Shown here: in pieces, positions 54,944 to 64,000 of the stretch | Position numbering within the stretch: position 1 is the first letter of the stretch | Layout of the letters: every line of letters begins with the position of its first letter | Source of the DNA: Macrotrachela quadricornifera | Lineage: Eukaryota > Rotifera > Eurotatoria > Philodinida > Philodinidae | NCBI GenBank assembly: GCA_022393335.1 | Contig: JAJEKB010021001.1 | Coordinates: 1 to 64,000, forward strand | Reading direction: 5' to 3' | Length of the DNA stretch: 64,000 nt | Made by a program: the position numbers and the translations under genes | The notes under the pieces: model-generated | The model's input: the letters and a program-made list of their open reading frames with translations, nothing else | Database searches by the model: none | Told to the model about the DNA's origin: nothing

Positions 54944-55734
54944 CTGCGTTTTTCATGTATACATATGTATATGTACATCTATTCTCTTTCTTTCCTGTCG
55001 TCTTTTAGTTTTTCGTTGATTATCATGTTCGTTCTCATGATGATTTCTACTATTGTATTCCTCCTTTGTTTTCTTCTTTTCCTCTATTTTTTGTAGATCA
55101 TCTCCGATCTATATTTATATTGTTGTTCCTCCTTTGTTCGAGTCAGTCTTTTCGTTATATTTTTCTTGGCGTTTTATTTGATTTCATCCAATAAAACACC
55201 ATTATTATTATCCTTCATTTCATCCACATCTAATTTCTACATCTTCTCATCCATTCTGTCCATCCCAGGTAGGACTTTTGACGTGAGTCTTGATTTTCAT
55301 ATCAGATTATACGTTCAGATAGTTATTCAGCTTACGATATATTCGGTAGCTGGAGGTTTCCTTTCATCCCCTGATACGAGAGACTCACACTAGCGACATC
55401 CCTCTAACACATTCTAACGAACACGAAGAAGAAAGAATAGCATACATAGAAAAAGGGTCACCACACGCATAAGCGGGTAAAAGGTCAGAGAACAATGCTT
55501 CTATTATTGGCACATATGGAATGATCATTGATCATCTCATGCATTCAATTTGTGCAGAATAAAAGAGAGGAAACACATCAGTAGAAAGGCATTTTTCTTC
55601 GTTATAGTTATCTGTCAATGGTTGAACTAATAAAAGGCATGTGTGTGGATGTTAAAGTTTTTCTGCTTGAGAATGAAGGTAATATGGACATTCGATTTGT
55701 ATATTGTTGACATATTTCCAACTAAACAGGTCAA
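54944..55734. other. intergenic, no recognisable gene
   Basis: T/C-rich low-complexity sequence gives hydrophobic spurious frames around 54960-55160. No gene called. Confidence 0.4.
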
Positions 55735-56262
55735 TCATCGTTCGAGTCATTGAGCGTCGACCTTCTCTACGAACTACTCGAATATTTTAATCTCAATGAA
55801 ATTCTTCATTCGTTGATAAATGTCGCTTCACGTTTTAACTGGATTATCTTCGACGATTCTCGTTTCTATTTTCGTGCTGTTCAATTATCCAAATCACGTC
55901 AACTTCATCCTCACATCGATGCAACTCAAATTATGTCACTAGCATTACGTCACACTGCAGTTTGTCTTTCGTTATTTGTCAATCTTCGTTCACTCTGCAT
56001 ACGAACGAGCTGCAGTTATCCGGACAGACTTCAACAAATGAGAGAACAAGTATGGAATAGAATGAAAAATATTTTTTATCGTTCTCTTTACCGTTTTTAT
56101 TTTCTTAAAATTCAATATCCTATGTCATTCATTCACGAGTACATCTCTCAAAGTTTTAATATTGAAGCTTCTTATGTTCTGTTGAGGTTGCCATATTCTA
56201 GATGGATAAATAACACAAGCAACGCTCGTGCGGGCACTCGCTTAGCTCTTTCTCGTAGATGA
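55735..56262 (+). pseudogene. F-box-like protein fragment
   Basis: After a splice-acceptor-like AACTAAACAG (to 55730) the frame reads SLSVDLLYELLEYFNLNEIL then LINVASRFNWIIFDDS, resembling the F-box and following helix of the large F-box-like families in bdelloids. It stops at 56260-56262 after about 175 codons, short for those proteins, and ends in low-complexity Arg/Ser/Ala. No downstream leucine-rich repeats are seen. It may be a truncated gene or a first coding exon. Confidence 0.4.
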
Positions 56263-56645
56263 GCTCGTTTCAGGTAATAGATTTTTAGTACAGTACTGTA
56301 TATATTAGTTTATTTCTGATTCAAATTATATACTTTTGGATGTAGAATAGCAGATGTTTTTACAAAATTTTTGATAGAGGATTACATTTTTCAAATAACA
56401 TTACAGATGGCAAGATCCATGTAATTACATTAAAAAGAAAAAACAGTAAGAAAAGAAAGCGATGAAAAATATCATAGGAAATATCAGACAATGAAAGTAA
56501 AGTGACAACTACGATGATTAACATAGATGTAAATAAAGTAAATGAATATAGATGAATAATTATTTTACGACAATTTTATCTTATGACACATTTTATATAC
56601 TTGCCATAACATTATACTCATAGCAAAGTATCTATTTACACACCT

Positions 56646-58202
56646 TCAAAAAGTGAAAGACGAACATTCTCGCTTTGTCTTTCTGTCAATTTCGTCTAAA
56701 CGTTTCAGCTCGGCATCTTGAGCGGAAGTAGGTCGAACTTGTAGAACCTTCATGCCGAAAGGCCGAAGAATGACCATGTCTTCCACTCTCTTCACTCTAC
56801 TGAGTGGTACATAAATCGATGCAACTTGCAATGTTCCAACTGGAACTTGAAAATCAACCACAATTTTATTCATTGTGAGTCCTTGCGCTTTATAAGCAGT
56901 TATTGCGAAGGCAGGTACAATTGGTAGTTGCATTCTTGTAACTTGAATCACTTGTGGAATTTTTCTTCCACCTTGCACTCGTTCGAACAGATGTCCGAAG
57001 AGTTGCCTAATACGGACAGTAAGTCGCTTTTTGATGAATGGAATAGGAATTAGTTTAGGACAGAGACCATCGAGATTTGTTTCTACTTGTGATGTATTAA
57101 TTTCCACGAGCGCATATAATGGTTTTCGTATGTATATCGTATTCGAGGGAAATACATCACTTTTTACCGTGAAACTACCTGACTCCTCCTGATCATCGTA
57201 TATGAGCTGTCGAAAAATACCTTGAGTGCCGTTTGAGAGCCCGAGTTCGCAGGCGATGTTATCGGTGAGAAGTACAGGCATGTTTGGTACGAAGGGTAAG
57301 AGACCGGGAAGAAAGTCGGTCTTGTTATCCGATAGATGGAGGAGACGTTCGTATATCACATCATCTTCTAAAGTTTTGGAACGAATTTTATCACGTGCTA
57401 TGACGACGACTAGTGATATATTGGCTTCTTTCGCTTTGTCGAGAGCGGTTCGATTGTTGATTTCAGTTCGTAGCTGATTACGAAAGACGAGAAAAGGTGC
57501 ATCACACCGAGATTTCTCCTTCAATGATTGAACAGCTTGTCCTACACCGATAATTCGTGTGCAAAGATAATCAAAATCAGCGCGAGTTGTTTCTCCCAGA
57601 CGAAGATGGTTGAGTAGAGTCAAGTATTTTTGATTTTCAGTTCTCATCTGTTGTGTCAACTTCGTGACTGTATTGATTTGAAGAACCAATGATCGTCCGA
57701 CTCTGTACTGAACATCAGCTTCAGTAGGTAAACGAATGGAGGAGTCAATATCGAGATTCGCATATAGAGGTTTATCGAGAACTGGCATATATTGTATATA
57801 ATCACCGAGAAGAATAACATTAATACCACCAAAGGGCACTTCAGGTGGTGCTCGCTTTCCAAGAGTGAGTAATTCATTTAGTCGAGCTAATAATCGAAGT
57901 CCAACCATCGAAATTTCGTCGATGATTAGGTATTCCACATATCTCCAATCGTTTTCAATCTTCGATGAGCTTGGTTTGGTCGTCTTTTTTTGGCGTCTGG
58001 TGTTGTGTAGGTATGCTAAGAAAGAGTGAATCGTATGGCCTCCGATGAGTGAAGCAGAGACAGCTGTGGGTCCGAGTTTTCGAAGTTTCTCTTTCCGTTT
58101 TGTTTCAACGAAATAGCAAGTGATTGCATCGATGAGACGAGATTTGCCTGTTCGTCCAGGCCCTGGTACGCACATAATCAACTGTTGTTGTTTTTCACCT
58201 AA
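56646..58202 (-). CDS. Pif1-like DNA helicase, C-terminal exon
   Basis: From a splice acceptor at about 58203 (minus-strand CCGTTTTAG) the frame runs about 518 codons to 56646. Helicase motifs in order: GPGRTGKS (Walker A, Lys-Ser), DEISMVG (motif II), LLGDYIQYMPV (III), LTQQMRTEN (IV-like), ITAYKAQGLTMNKIVVDF (V) and VPLSRVKRVEDMVIL (VI). This is a complete SF1B Pif1-type core, unwinding DNA 5'-3'. Upstream exons are not found; a mariner copy lies 15 bp upstream of the acceptor in the intron. Pif1-like cores occur as host genes and in Helitrons; no Helitron Rep domain is seen nearby. Confidence 0.75.
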   Translation of the reverse strand, partial: LGEKQQQLIMCVPGPGRTGKSRLIDAITCYFVETKRKEKLRKLGPTAVSASLIGGHTIHSFLAYLHNTRRQKKTTKPSSSKIENDWRYVEYLIIDEISMVGLRLLARLNELLTLGKRAPPEVPFGGINVILLGDYIQYMPVLDKPLYANLDIDSSIRLPTEADVQYRVGRSLVLQINTVTKLTQQMRTENQKYLTLLNHLRLGETTRADFDYLCTRIIGVGQAVQSLKEKSRCDAPFLVFRNQLRTEINNRTALDKAKEANISLVVVIARDKIRSKTLEDDVIYERLLHLSDNKTDFLPGLLPFVPNMPVLLTDNIACELGLSNGTQGIFRQLIYDDQEESGSFTVKSDVFPSNTIYIRKPLYALVEINTSQVETNLDGLCPKLIPIPFIKKRLTVRIRQLFGHLFERVQGGRKIPQVIQVTRMQLPIVPAFAITAYKAQGLTMNKIVVDFQVPVGTLQVASIYVPLSRVKRVEDMVILRPFGMKVLQVRPTSAQDAELKRLDEIDRKTKRECSSFTF

Positions 58203-58217
58203 AACGGTAAATAATTA

Positions 58218-59450
58218 TTGCGTTGGGGGAAAAGTTCGTGCGCCATGTAAAAATAATGATTTTTTTATATATTTTTTTTGTGTTTTTCATCTGGTTTTGT
58301 GGTTATTATGAACATTTATTGATTTTTTAAGATGTCTGATTACGAAATCACAAATTTTGAGCTTCGCGTATTGCTGCGTCATTATTGGAGAAAGAATTTG
58401 GATGCAAAAGCAGCTGCCAAAGCAATTTGCGACGTTGAAGGTGAAGGTACGGTGGCACCGCGAACTGCACAGAAATGGTTCAAGCATTTCAATGAAGGCG
58501 ATTTTGATCTTGAAGACATGCCACGTTCCGGACGACCAACGGTTTTCGACGAAGGAGACTTGCAAGCCACTTTGGATATTGAGCTGCCATCAAGCACACG
58601 CGAATTGGCTGAAGAACGTGGTGTCGATCATAAGACAGTTTGGAATCATCTCAAGCAACTTGACTTTGTCCACAAAAAGCCACGACAAGATCCACACGAG
58701 TTGACCGAAGCGCAAGCCGCCAAACGAGTCGAAATTTGCCGCCAATTGCTCAACAATCCGTTGGATGACCGTTTTTGGAAGCGAATTGTGACATCAGACG
58801 AGAAGTGCGTCTACCTGGTCAATCATGATGGAAGCAAGCGTTGGGTCCCAAAAGGTCAAACTCCTCCATCCGTTCCGAAGCAAAATCAATTTGGAAAGAA
58901 GATCATGATTTGCGTTTGGTGGAACCTCGAATGAATCTTGCATTTTGAACTTGTGCTGAATGGTCACGCCATCAACGCTGAACTTTACTGCGAGCAACTT
59001 GATCGAGTCTACGATGCACTGGTTGAAAAGTATCCAAGTCTTGTTCGTCGAAAACGCGCTTTGTTTCAACAAGACAATGCAAAGCCGCATACCGCCAGAA
59101 AGACCAGCAACAAATTTGAAGAATTGGACGGTGTCGAAATTCTGCCGCATCCAGCCTATAGTCCAGACGTTTCTCCATCTGACTACGGTCTCTTCCGACC
59201 AATGCAGCACTTTATGTAAGGTCGCCGATTTGAGTCATTCGATGAAGTTGAAGAAGCATGTCAAAAATTTTTCGATCCAAAGCCGAAGTAGTGGTACTTT
59301 GACCAAATCCGAAAGCTTGCAGATCGTTGGCAGAAGATCGTGGACAATGATGGTCTTTATTTTGAAGAATAGTTGTTGTTGTTTTTGAATAAATTCATGC
59401 ATAAAAAAGCATTATTTTAACACGGCGCACGAACTTTTTCCTCAACCTAA
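58218..59450 (+). mobile_element. mariner-family transposon, dead copy with TIRs and TA target duplication
   Basis: The ends are imperfect inverted repeats of about 35 bp sharing AAAAGTTCGTGCGCC, flanked by TA at 58216-58217 and 59451-59452. Length is 1,233 bp, normal for mariner. It is inserted in the intron just upstream of the helicase exon. Confidence 0.9.
58332..59371 (+). pseudogene. mariner transposase, three in-frame stops
   Basis: From ATG 58332 the frame shows the paired helix-turn-helix region (NFELRVLLRHYWRKNLDAK; RTAQKWFKHFNEGDFDLED), the WVPKGQTP-type linker, and the catalytic residues in TSDEKCVYL, QQDNAKPHTA and SPDVSPSDYGLFR (DD34D spacing). TGA at 58932-58934, TAA at 59217-59219 and TAG at about 59290 interrupt it. 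The rest is in one frame with no indels visible, so decay is recent. Confidence 0.9.
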
Positions 59451-59452
59451 TA

Positions 59453-60180
59453 GTATAAACATGGATTGTAATCAGAAATAACTTGTTTCTTCAATAATCG
59501 AAAACTTTTTTTTCGAATGTTTATCATTCATTTTTAGATTACCATGTCATTGAGAGAAATTCAATTTAGCATGGAATGAAAAAGAATAATAAGAATAATA
59601 TTAATCAAAATAATAATCAAAATAATAAGAAGGAGAACAAAAGCAAAATAAACATTTTCTATGAGATGAGCTAATTCTCAAGATAATATCATTTTTGTCA
59701 GCCACTTCCTACATATATACATCGAAGATCAATGCAATTTTAAAGGATAATGCACAACTGTGCTCATAGTAAAGGGAATGAAAGAGAAAAAAACACAGTA
59801 AAGGGATTGGTACCAGATATCAATAAATGAAAGACAGATCGAAAAGAAGGATATCAGTCAACGAACGGAATATGATGTTGAATGATAGCGTATACGACAT
59901 TCTTTACTTTCAAATAAATGAAAAAAATTGAAATCGAGAATGCAGCTGGTACAATCTATGTGCCAAATTGAGTTGTAACGCTAAAATTGGGAAAAAACGT
60001 TCCTTCTATCTCAATAAGACTGCATAAAATACATTTCTAATATTTTAATTATGCATTTAACGCAAAGTGGACTACTCCCTGGCAAAGAATATGGCTCATT
60101 GTGGATCATTGAGGGATCAGCTCGCCGAGCTCTATCTATCTATCATATCGGTTCTCGATTTGGGGCTCATTGTGGGTCAT
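59453..60180. other. intergenic, short GTGGGTCATT repeats
   Basis: GGCTCATTGTGG(A/G)TCATT words recur at about 60090-60190. No gene recognised; upstream exons of the Pif1-like helicase were looked for on the minus strand and not found. Confidence 0.4.
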
Positions 60181-60477
60181 TGTGGGTCATCTTGTGTTTT
60201 ACAAATACCCGTAATGAAATGTCGATAACAGTCGATAGGATTGATTGTGTTATCTTCTGAAGTAGAAGTTACACGTACATCCTCGATAAGTCCATGATCT
60301 TCCAAGAATTCTGCATCAGATTCTGGCTCTATTTCATTCCATCATCGTCCTCGTTATCCGTAACATCTTCGTCAGAATTTTGAAAATCAAGATCCATTGC
60401 ATCGAACTCATCATTCAGTGAACTCACTTCACTGAATGAGCTAGCACTACTTTCTGTATCAACTTCTTCGAACGACA
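60180..60477 (-). pseudogene. acidic N-terminal remnant, possibly piggyBac-type transposase
   Basis: Minus-strand ATG 60477 begins an acidic stretch (MSFEEVDTESSASSFSEV, then QNSDEDVTDNEDDD) that after a frame change reads EPESDAEFLEDHGLIEDV and NPIDCYRHFIT. An acidic leader followed by a P-(I/L)-(D)-(C/F)-(F/Y) block is seen in piggyBac-derived proteins. The remainder is absent. Weak assignment. Confidence 0.3.
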
Positions 60478-60835
60478 TGTGAAGTGCTCCAAAAATTCGG
60501 TTGTATTTATGTGCAAAACGATATAGATAAAAGAATCAGAGAGAGAATACTGAAAATTTCTTTCTTTTTCTTACACATACTTTGTACAATATACAAAGAA
60601 CGAAAAACTAACTTAAACCATTACTCATTTGGTCCGTAAAAAGTGATTCATTGTTTAGTAGTATAAATAAGAGAACGACAAAAAAACCAGTAGAATATAG
60701 CCAGAAGGTCATTAAGTGCATTTATTGCAAGATTATTGTTCACGAAAATGGACAATATGGAAAAAATTGAAGAAAAACTGACTCGGGTCGAACGTGTTAA
60801 AAACCTTGAAATTTCACTCAGCCTGTTATAGGTGC

Positions 60836-60965
60836 CTGATGGCCTGTCAGGCCAGGCCAGGCTAGGAAAGCAACCAGTCTACCACAGTCTTTACCCCAGG
60901 CAGGCCAATGCTAGACCAGGTCAGGCTACAGGCCAGGCCAGGCTGGAAAAAGTGGCCTGTTGGCA
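60836..60965. repeat. GGCCAGGC-rich repeat island
   Basis: GGCCAGGCCAGGCT and variants recur about six times within 130 bp, a strongly GC-rich patch in AT-rich surroundings. Confidence 0.75.
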
Positions 60966-61495
60966 GCTCTGTCACGAATAGTTGCATTTTTTCGTAATCC
61001 ATCTTTTTACCCATTTTTTAAACAGTATTCCTATGTTACACTGTCAGTTCATGATTTCGTTTGAAACAATAAAGTATCACACAGTTATTACATTTCAACA
61101 ATAATTAAAGTCAGCAAGACTAAACGATTTACAGTTAAAAAAGATCATCGTCTAATTTGCTATCCATACTTATCCGTTTGCAAGAGTGAGCCTACCCTAG
61201 AGGAATTCGTTTGCAACTTTGAGCCTACTCTGGAATGAAGTCGTTCCACCGTCTATGGTATGCATCTTTACTAACATTGAATGGGTTGTGAGGGATGGAT
61301 GATCGATATCCTCTCTTTCTCTTTTAGTGCATTCTCACCTGTTCTCTCCTCCTCTCTTTTCTCCAGCCACATCGTCAAGAATTATATGTCCATCTTCTCG
61401 TATCTACTGAAGAAAAATCGTGGCACATGTTGTTAAATAAAATCGAACGATGCAAAAAAGTTACAAATTTCTGGAAGAATCAAGACTACTGTGCA
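60966..61495. other. intergenic, downstream of ABCG gene
   Basis: No gene seen. T/C-rich stretch near 61310-61370. This would contain the 3' UTR of the ABCG gene on the minus strand. Confidence 0.4.
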
Positions 61496-63968
61496 TTATT
61501 TTGTCTTTCTCATTCTACGTAATCGAATATACGCTAAAATGAAAAATATTGCGGTCATTGCTGTTAATGCGAGGTAATTCTTCCACATATCCCATGCAGT
61601 GCCATGAGCGATTCCTCGATCGTCTAGTACGCTTTCACCGGCTAGTGTGCAAGTATTAGTCTGATTTGGCAAGCAAAGCTTCAGTTCTTGAAATTCATTG
61701 ATTGTCAGCATATTTGAAGCATATCGGAATGCACTAATCCATTGAATCCACGAAAGCCAATTGAACACACTTGCCAAATCGATCAAAAATCCAGCAAATA
61801 TCATCATGACGACGTAGACAAGAACAACAACGATTAACACCACGGCTATAAGGAACAAACATACAAAACTTTGCAATTTCTCTCCTGTAAGCCTCAGCTC
61901 AGCTTTGAACATGAATTATCTAAACGGGCATCATCATCTTGACCGAAACTACAATAATCAAAATTGAAAATGAACCTTACCGAATGTACTTGAAAAGGTC
62001 GACACAAAAAAGCACAATGCTGATCCAAATACACAGGCCATAAAGACTGTCACCAGAAAGATAAAGAACTGACCGATGGTTCGAGTGAAACCCGTCATGA
62101 AGTAAACGATGATGGAAAACAAGATTGATGGTATAGCTCGTAGAAGTAGTAAGTCACAAGCCAATTTGGCAAGGAAAAACGATCGAATTAAGTAGTAGCC
62201 ACTTGCATATTCCTAAAAGACAACAATTACAATTTGTTCTTGTGCCATATGATGAACTTACGTGAAGAAAAAGAATACGTTCTTCGACCAACGGCTCAAT
62301 CGCTGTCATAGTGCTAAAAATCTGATTGACAACAATAAAAAAAATTCCACCAAGACGATTTTGAACGCCAGGACCAATGCTTTTTTGTAGATCATAAAAG
62401 ACTAGTCCAACAAGTAAGCCAATCATGATCGATACAACAACTTGTGCAAGAGCCATTGCTGGATTACGCAAAGCAATGCGTAGTGTTCGTTGTGACACAT
62501 AGAATACCTCTGCTTGGAATGATTGAGCTGGCTCGATTTCGAGCTTCTCTCGATCAACATTTTCTGTATTATTCAAACTATTCTCGTGTTGCGCGAATTG
62601 TTGTACATCTGAATACATACTAGATTGTTGGTATAGATAAGTCAATCTTAATAGCATTTCTGGTGTTCGACTAGCATCGATCAAGATATCTAAGACAAAG
62701 TCAGTAGGATTCTCGTGCTGTTCGCATTGATGGTTAGAAGTTGAAAAGTAGGAAACGACGTTGTTAATCGAACCATGATAGATACATTGACCTTGACACA
62801 TGAACAGTACTGTATCGAATAGTTTGAAGATTGAATAACGCGGTTGATGGATGGAGAAAACGATAGTACCTATTTTTCGAAACCATATCTTATCTTCTTC
62901 TTTTCAAAAATCTCGCTTTCATCACAATACTCACGTCCCGCTTCGGATAATTTTTTAAGACAAATCATGACGTTGCTCGCCGTTGATGCATCGAGTCCTG
63001 TTAGTACAACATAGTGGAAGAAACTGCGATTGTAATATAATTATCTTTCTCCTCGACTAACTGTTCTACTCATCTACTGAAGTTCGCAGAAAAATCTATT
63101 GCTAGGACGATGAGAACAATAAATAAGTGAGAGTAGCTGCCATCTTTCTATTGCAAAGTGGCGTCTCAAGGAAACGTCGATCAGAACAAGGGAATTGGTT
63201 TAATTTTTCTTATATAAAACTGAATCACTGACTAGTTACACAAATCAGACCTATAGTTTTCTAATTTACATAAGGTTTACCTGTTGTAGGCTCATCGAGA
63301 AATAAGATCTTAGGTGATAAAACTAATTCCATACCGATACAGGTTCGTTTTTTTTCACCACCAGAAACACCGCGAAGTAAATCAGTACCCATAAGTGTAT
63401 CGGCACAAGATTCAAGACCAAGGTCAGCAATGACACGTAAAACACGCTCATTCTTCTCACGATTTGATATGGTTTTAGGTAAGCGAAGATTGGCTGAGAA
63501 GAGCAGGTTTTCTCGTACTGTTAATGTTCCGCTGAAAATATCTTCTTGAATAACATAGCCCACAGTATATTTAAACGACGGATGGCGAGGTAGACCATCG
63601 ACTAGTACGCGACCAGACATGGCATGGGGATCTTTTCGATCAGCCAGGACATCGAGTAGAGACGACTTTCCACATCCAGTAGGACCTTTCCAATCATAAT
63701 ACCTTTTTCATTAGTTGACAAAGAAAAGTGTAAGATAGATCTCACCAAGTATAGCATTCATGCCTTTTGGAAACCTTCCCGATACATTCAAAAGGATTTG
63801 CTTGTGTTTTTCAGGTTTAAAAAATGGAAGAGATTGGCATTTTATCCCACGTTTACTTAACTCCTTTTCATTGCCAACGCTATAGTTGATCTTATGAAAA
63901 GAAAGAGTGGCTGCGGCATCCTCAGAAATAGACACTCGACCGACTCTCTCGATTCGACGATTTGACAT
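61496..63968 (-). CDS. ABCG (White) subfamily half-transporter, multi-exon
   Basis: Read on the minus strand from ATG 63968, exons joined by short GT-AG introns give one coherent protein. The nucleotide-binding domain has GPTGCGKSSLLDVL (Walker A, about 63690-63650), the ABC signature VSGGEKKR, Walker B ILFLDEPTTG (exon end near 63280), and IHQPRYSIF (H-loop). The C-terminal membrane domain follows, with segments such as VVVSIMIGLLVGLVFY, ILFSIIVYFMTGF, FLVTVFMACVFGSALCFF and VVLIVVVLVYVVMMIFAG, then a Cys-containing extracellular loop (ELKLCLPNQTNTCTLAG) and a last TM. The NBD-before-TM order is typical of ABCG half-transporters acting as dimers in membranes. I found no frame damage. ATG 63968 is plausible but an upstream exon beyond the window cannot be excluded. 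Confidence 0.85.
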
Positions 63969-64000
63969 AGTAGTTGTTAGTCTAATACTATCTTGGTCAA

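Noticed and set aside
54830..55393. Hydrophobic open frames suggesting a membrane protein
   Set aside because: Explained by T/C-rich low-complexity DNA; no signal, domain or splice support.
56646..58202. Helitron identity for the Pif1-like helicase
   Set aside because: No Helitron Rep motifs, no 5' TC / 3' CTRR ends with hairpin were recognised nearby; left as Pif1-like helicase.
1..64000. CRISPR arrays, rRNA or bacterial operons
   Set aside because: The tandem repeats seen (22-bp array, hammerhead tandems) lack spacer structure; introns and gene types are eukaryotic; no rRNA recognised.

Overview
The window looks like nuclear DNA of a bdelloid rotifer. It is AT-rich, its spliceosomal introns are mostly 50-80 bp, and it carries endonuclease-less Athena-type (Penelope-like) reverse transcriptases next to hammerhead ribozymes and C-rich telomere-like tracts. 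That combination is the known signature of Terminons, the giant telomere-attaching retroelements described from bdelloids. The telomere-like unit here is TGAGGG (CCCTCA on the other strand), seen interstitially at about ten places. Species is not assignable by eye.

Region 1, 1-29440, is a chain of Terminon-type units. In order: a Rep unit (1178-4240) with an intact five-exon HUH/SF3 replication initiator, a tandem hammerhead pair and a C-rich tract; about 3 kb of AT-rich DNA; a minus-strand DEDDy 3'-5' exonuclease (7516-8910); a small signal-peptide/TM protein with a basic cleavage-like site (10004-10684); Penelope-like unit A (10918-15730, ORF1 plus RT, flanked by hammerhead-bearing repeats); an RT-like gene without catalytic residues (15728-17222); a four-exon acidic gene (17391-17994); single and tandem hammerheads (18876-19387, with a 10-N assembly gap); a second RT-like gene without catalytic residues (19490-21414); a membrane-anchored exonuclease relative without catalytic residues (21512-22880); an acidic duplicated protein (23000-23887); and Penelope-like unit B (24078-29440).

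The most interesting part is the logic of this array. In both Penelope-like units ORF1 and RT overlap in the -1 frame, and the same TTTTTTA heptamer lies in the correct phase just after the RT frame opens. This predicts programmed -1 frameshifting giving an ORF1-RT fusion. Beside the active-site-bearing RT and exonuclease sit full-length relatives of both that have lost catalytic residues, which suggests structural or regulatory paralogues. The left and right hammerheads of each unit differ in core and stem II in the same way in both units.

Region 2, 29441-64000, is host or mixed DNA. A 5'-truncated amidase gene abuts the last hammerhead repeat and has a large foldback element in an intron. 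It is followed by non-coding DNA full of foldbacks and minisatellites, a SET-domain methyltransferase gene (35855-36721), a minus-strand hammerhead tandem (40155-40407), a decayed DDE transposase with a SWIM-like finger (41181-43665), a decayed transposase of another family bounded by repeated 13-bp motifs (51938-54943), an F-box-like fragment, a Pif1-like helicase with a dead mariner in its intron (56646-59450), and a multi-exon ABCG transporter (61496-63968) at the right edge.

All identifications come from reading motifs; no database search or folding program was run.
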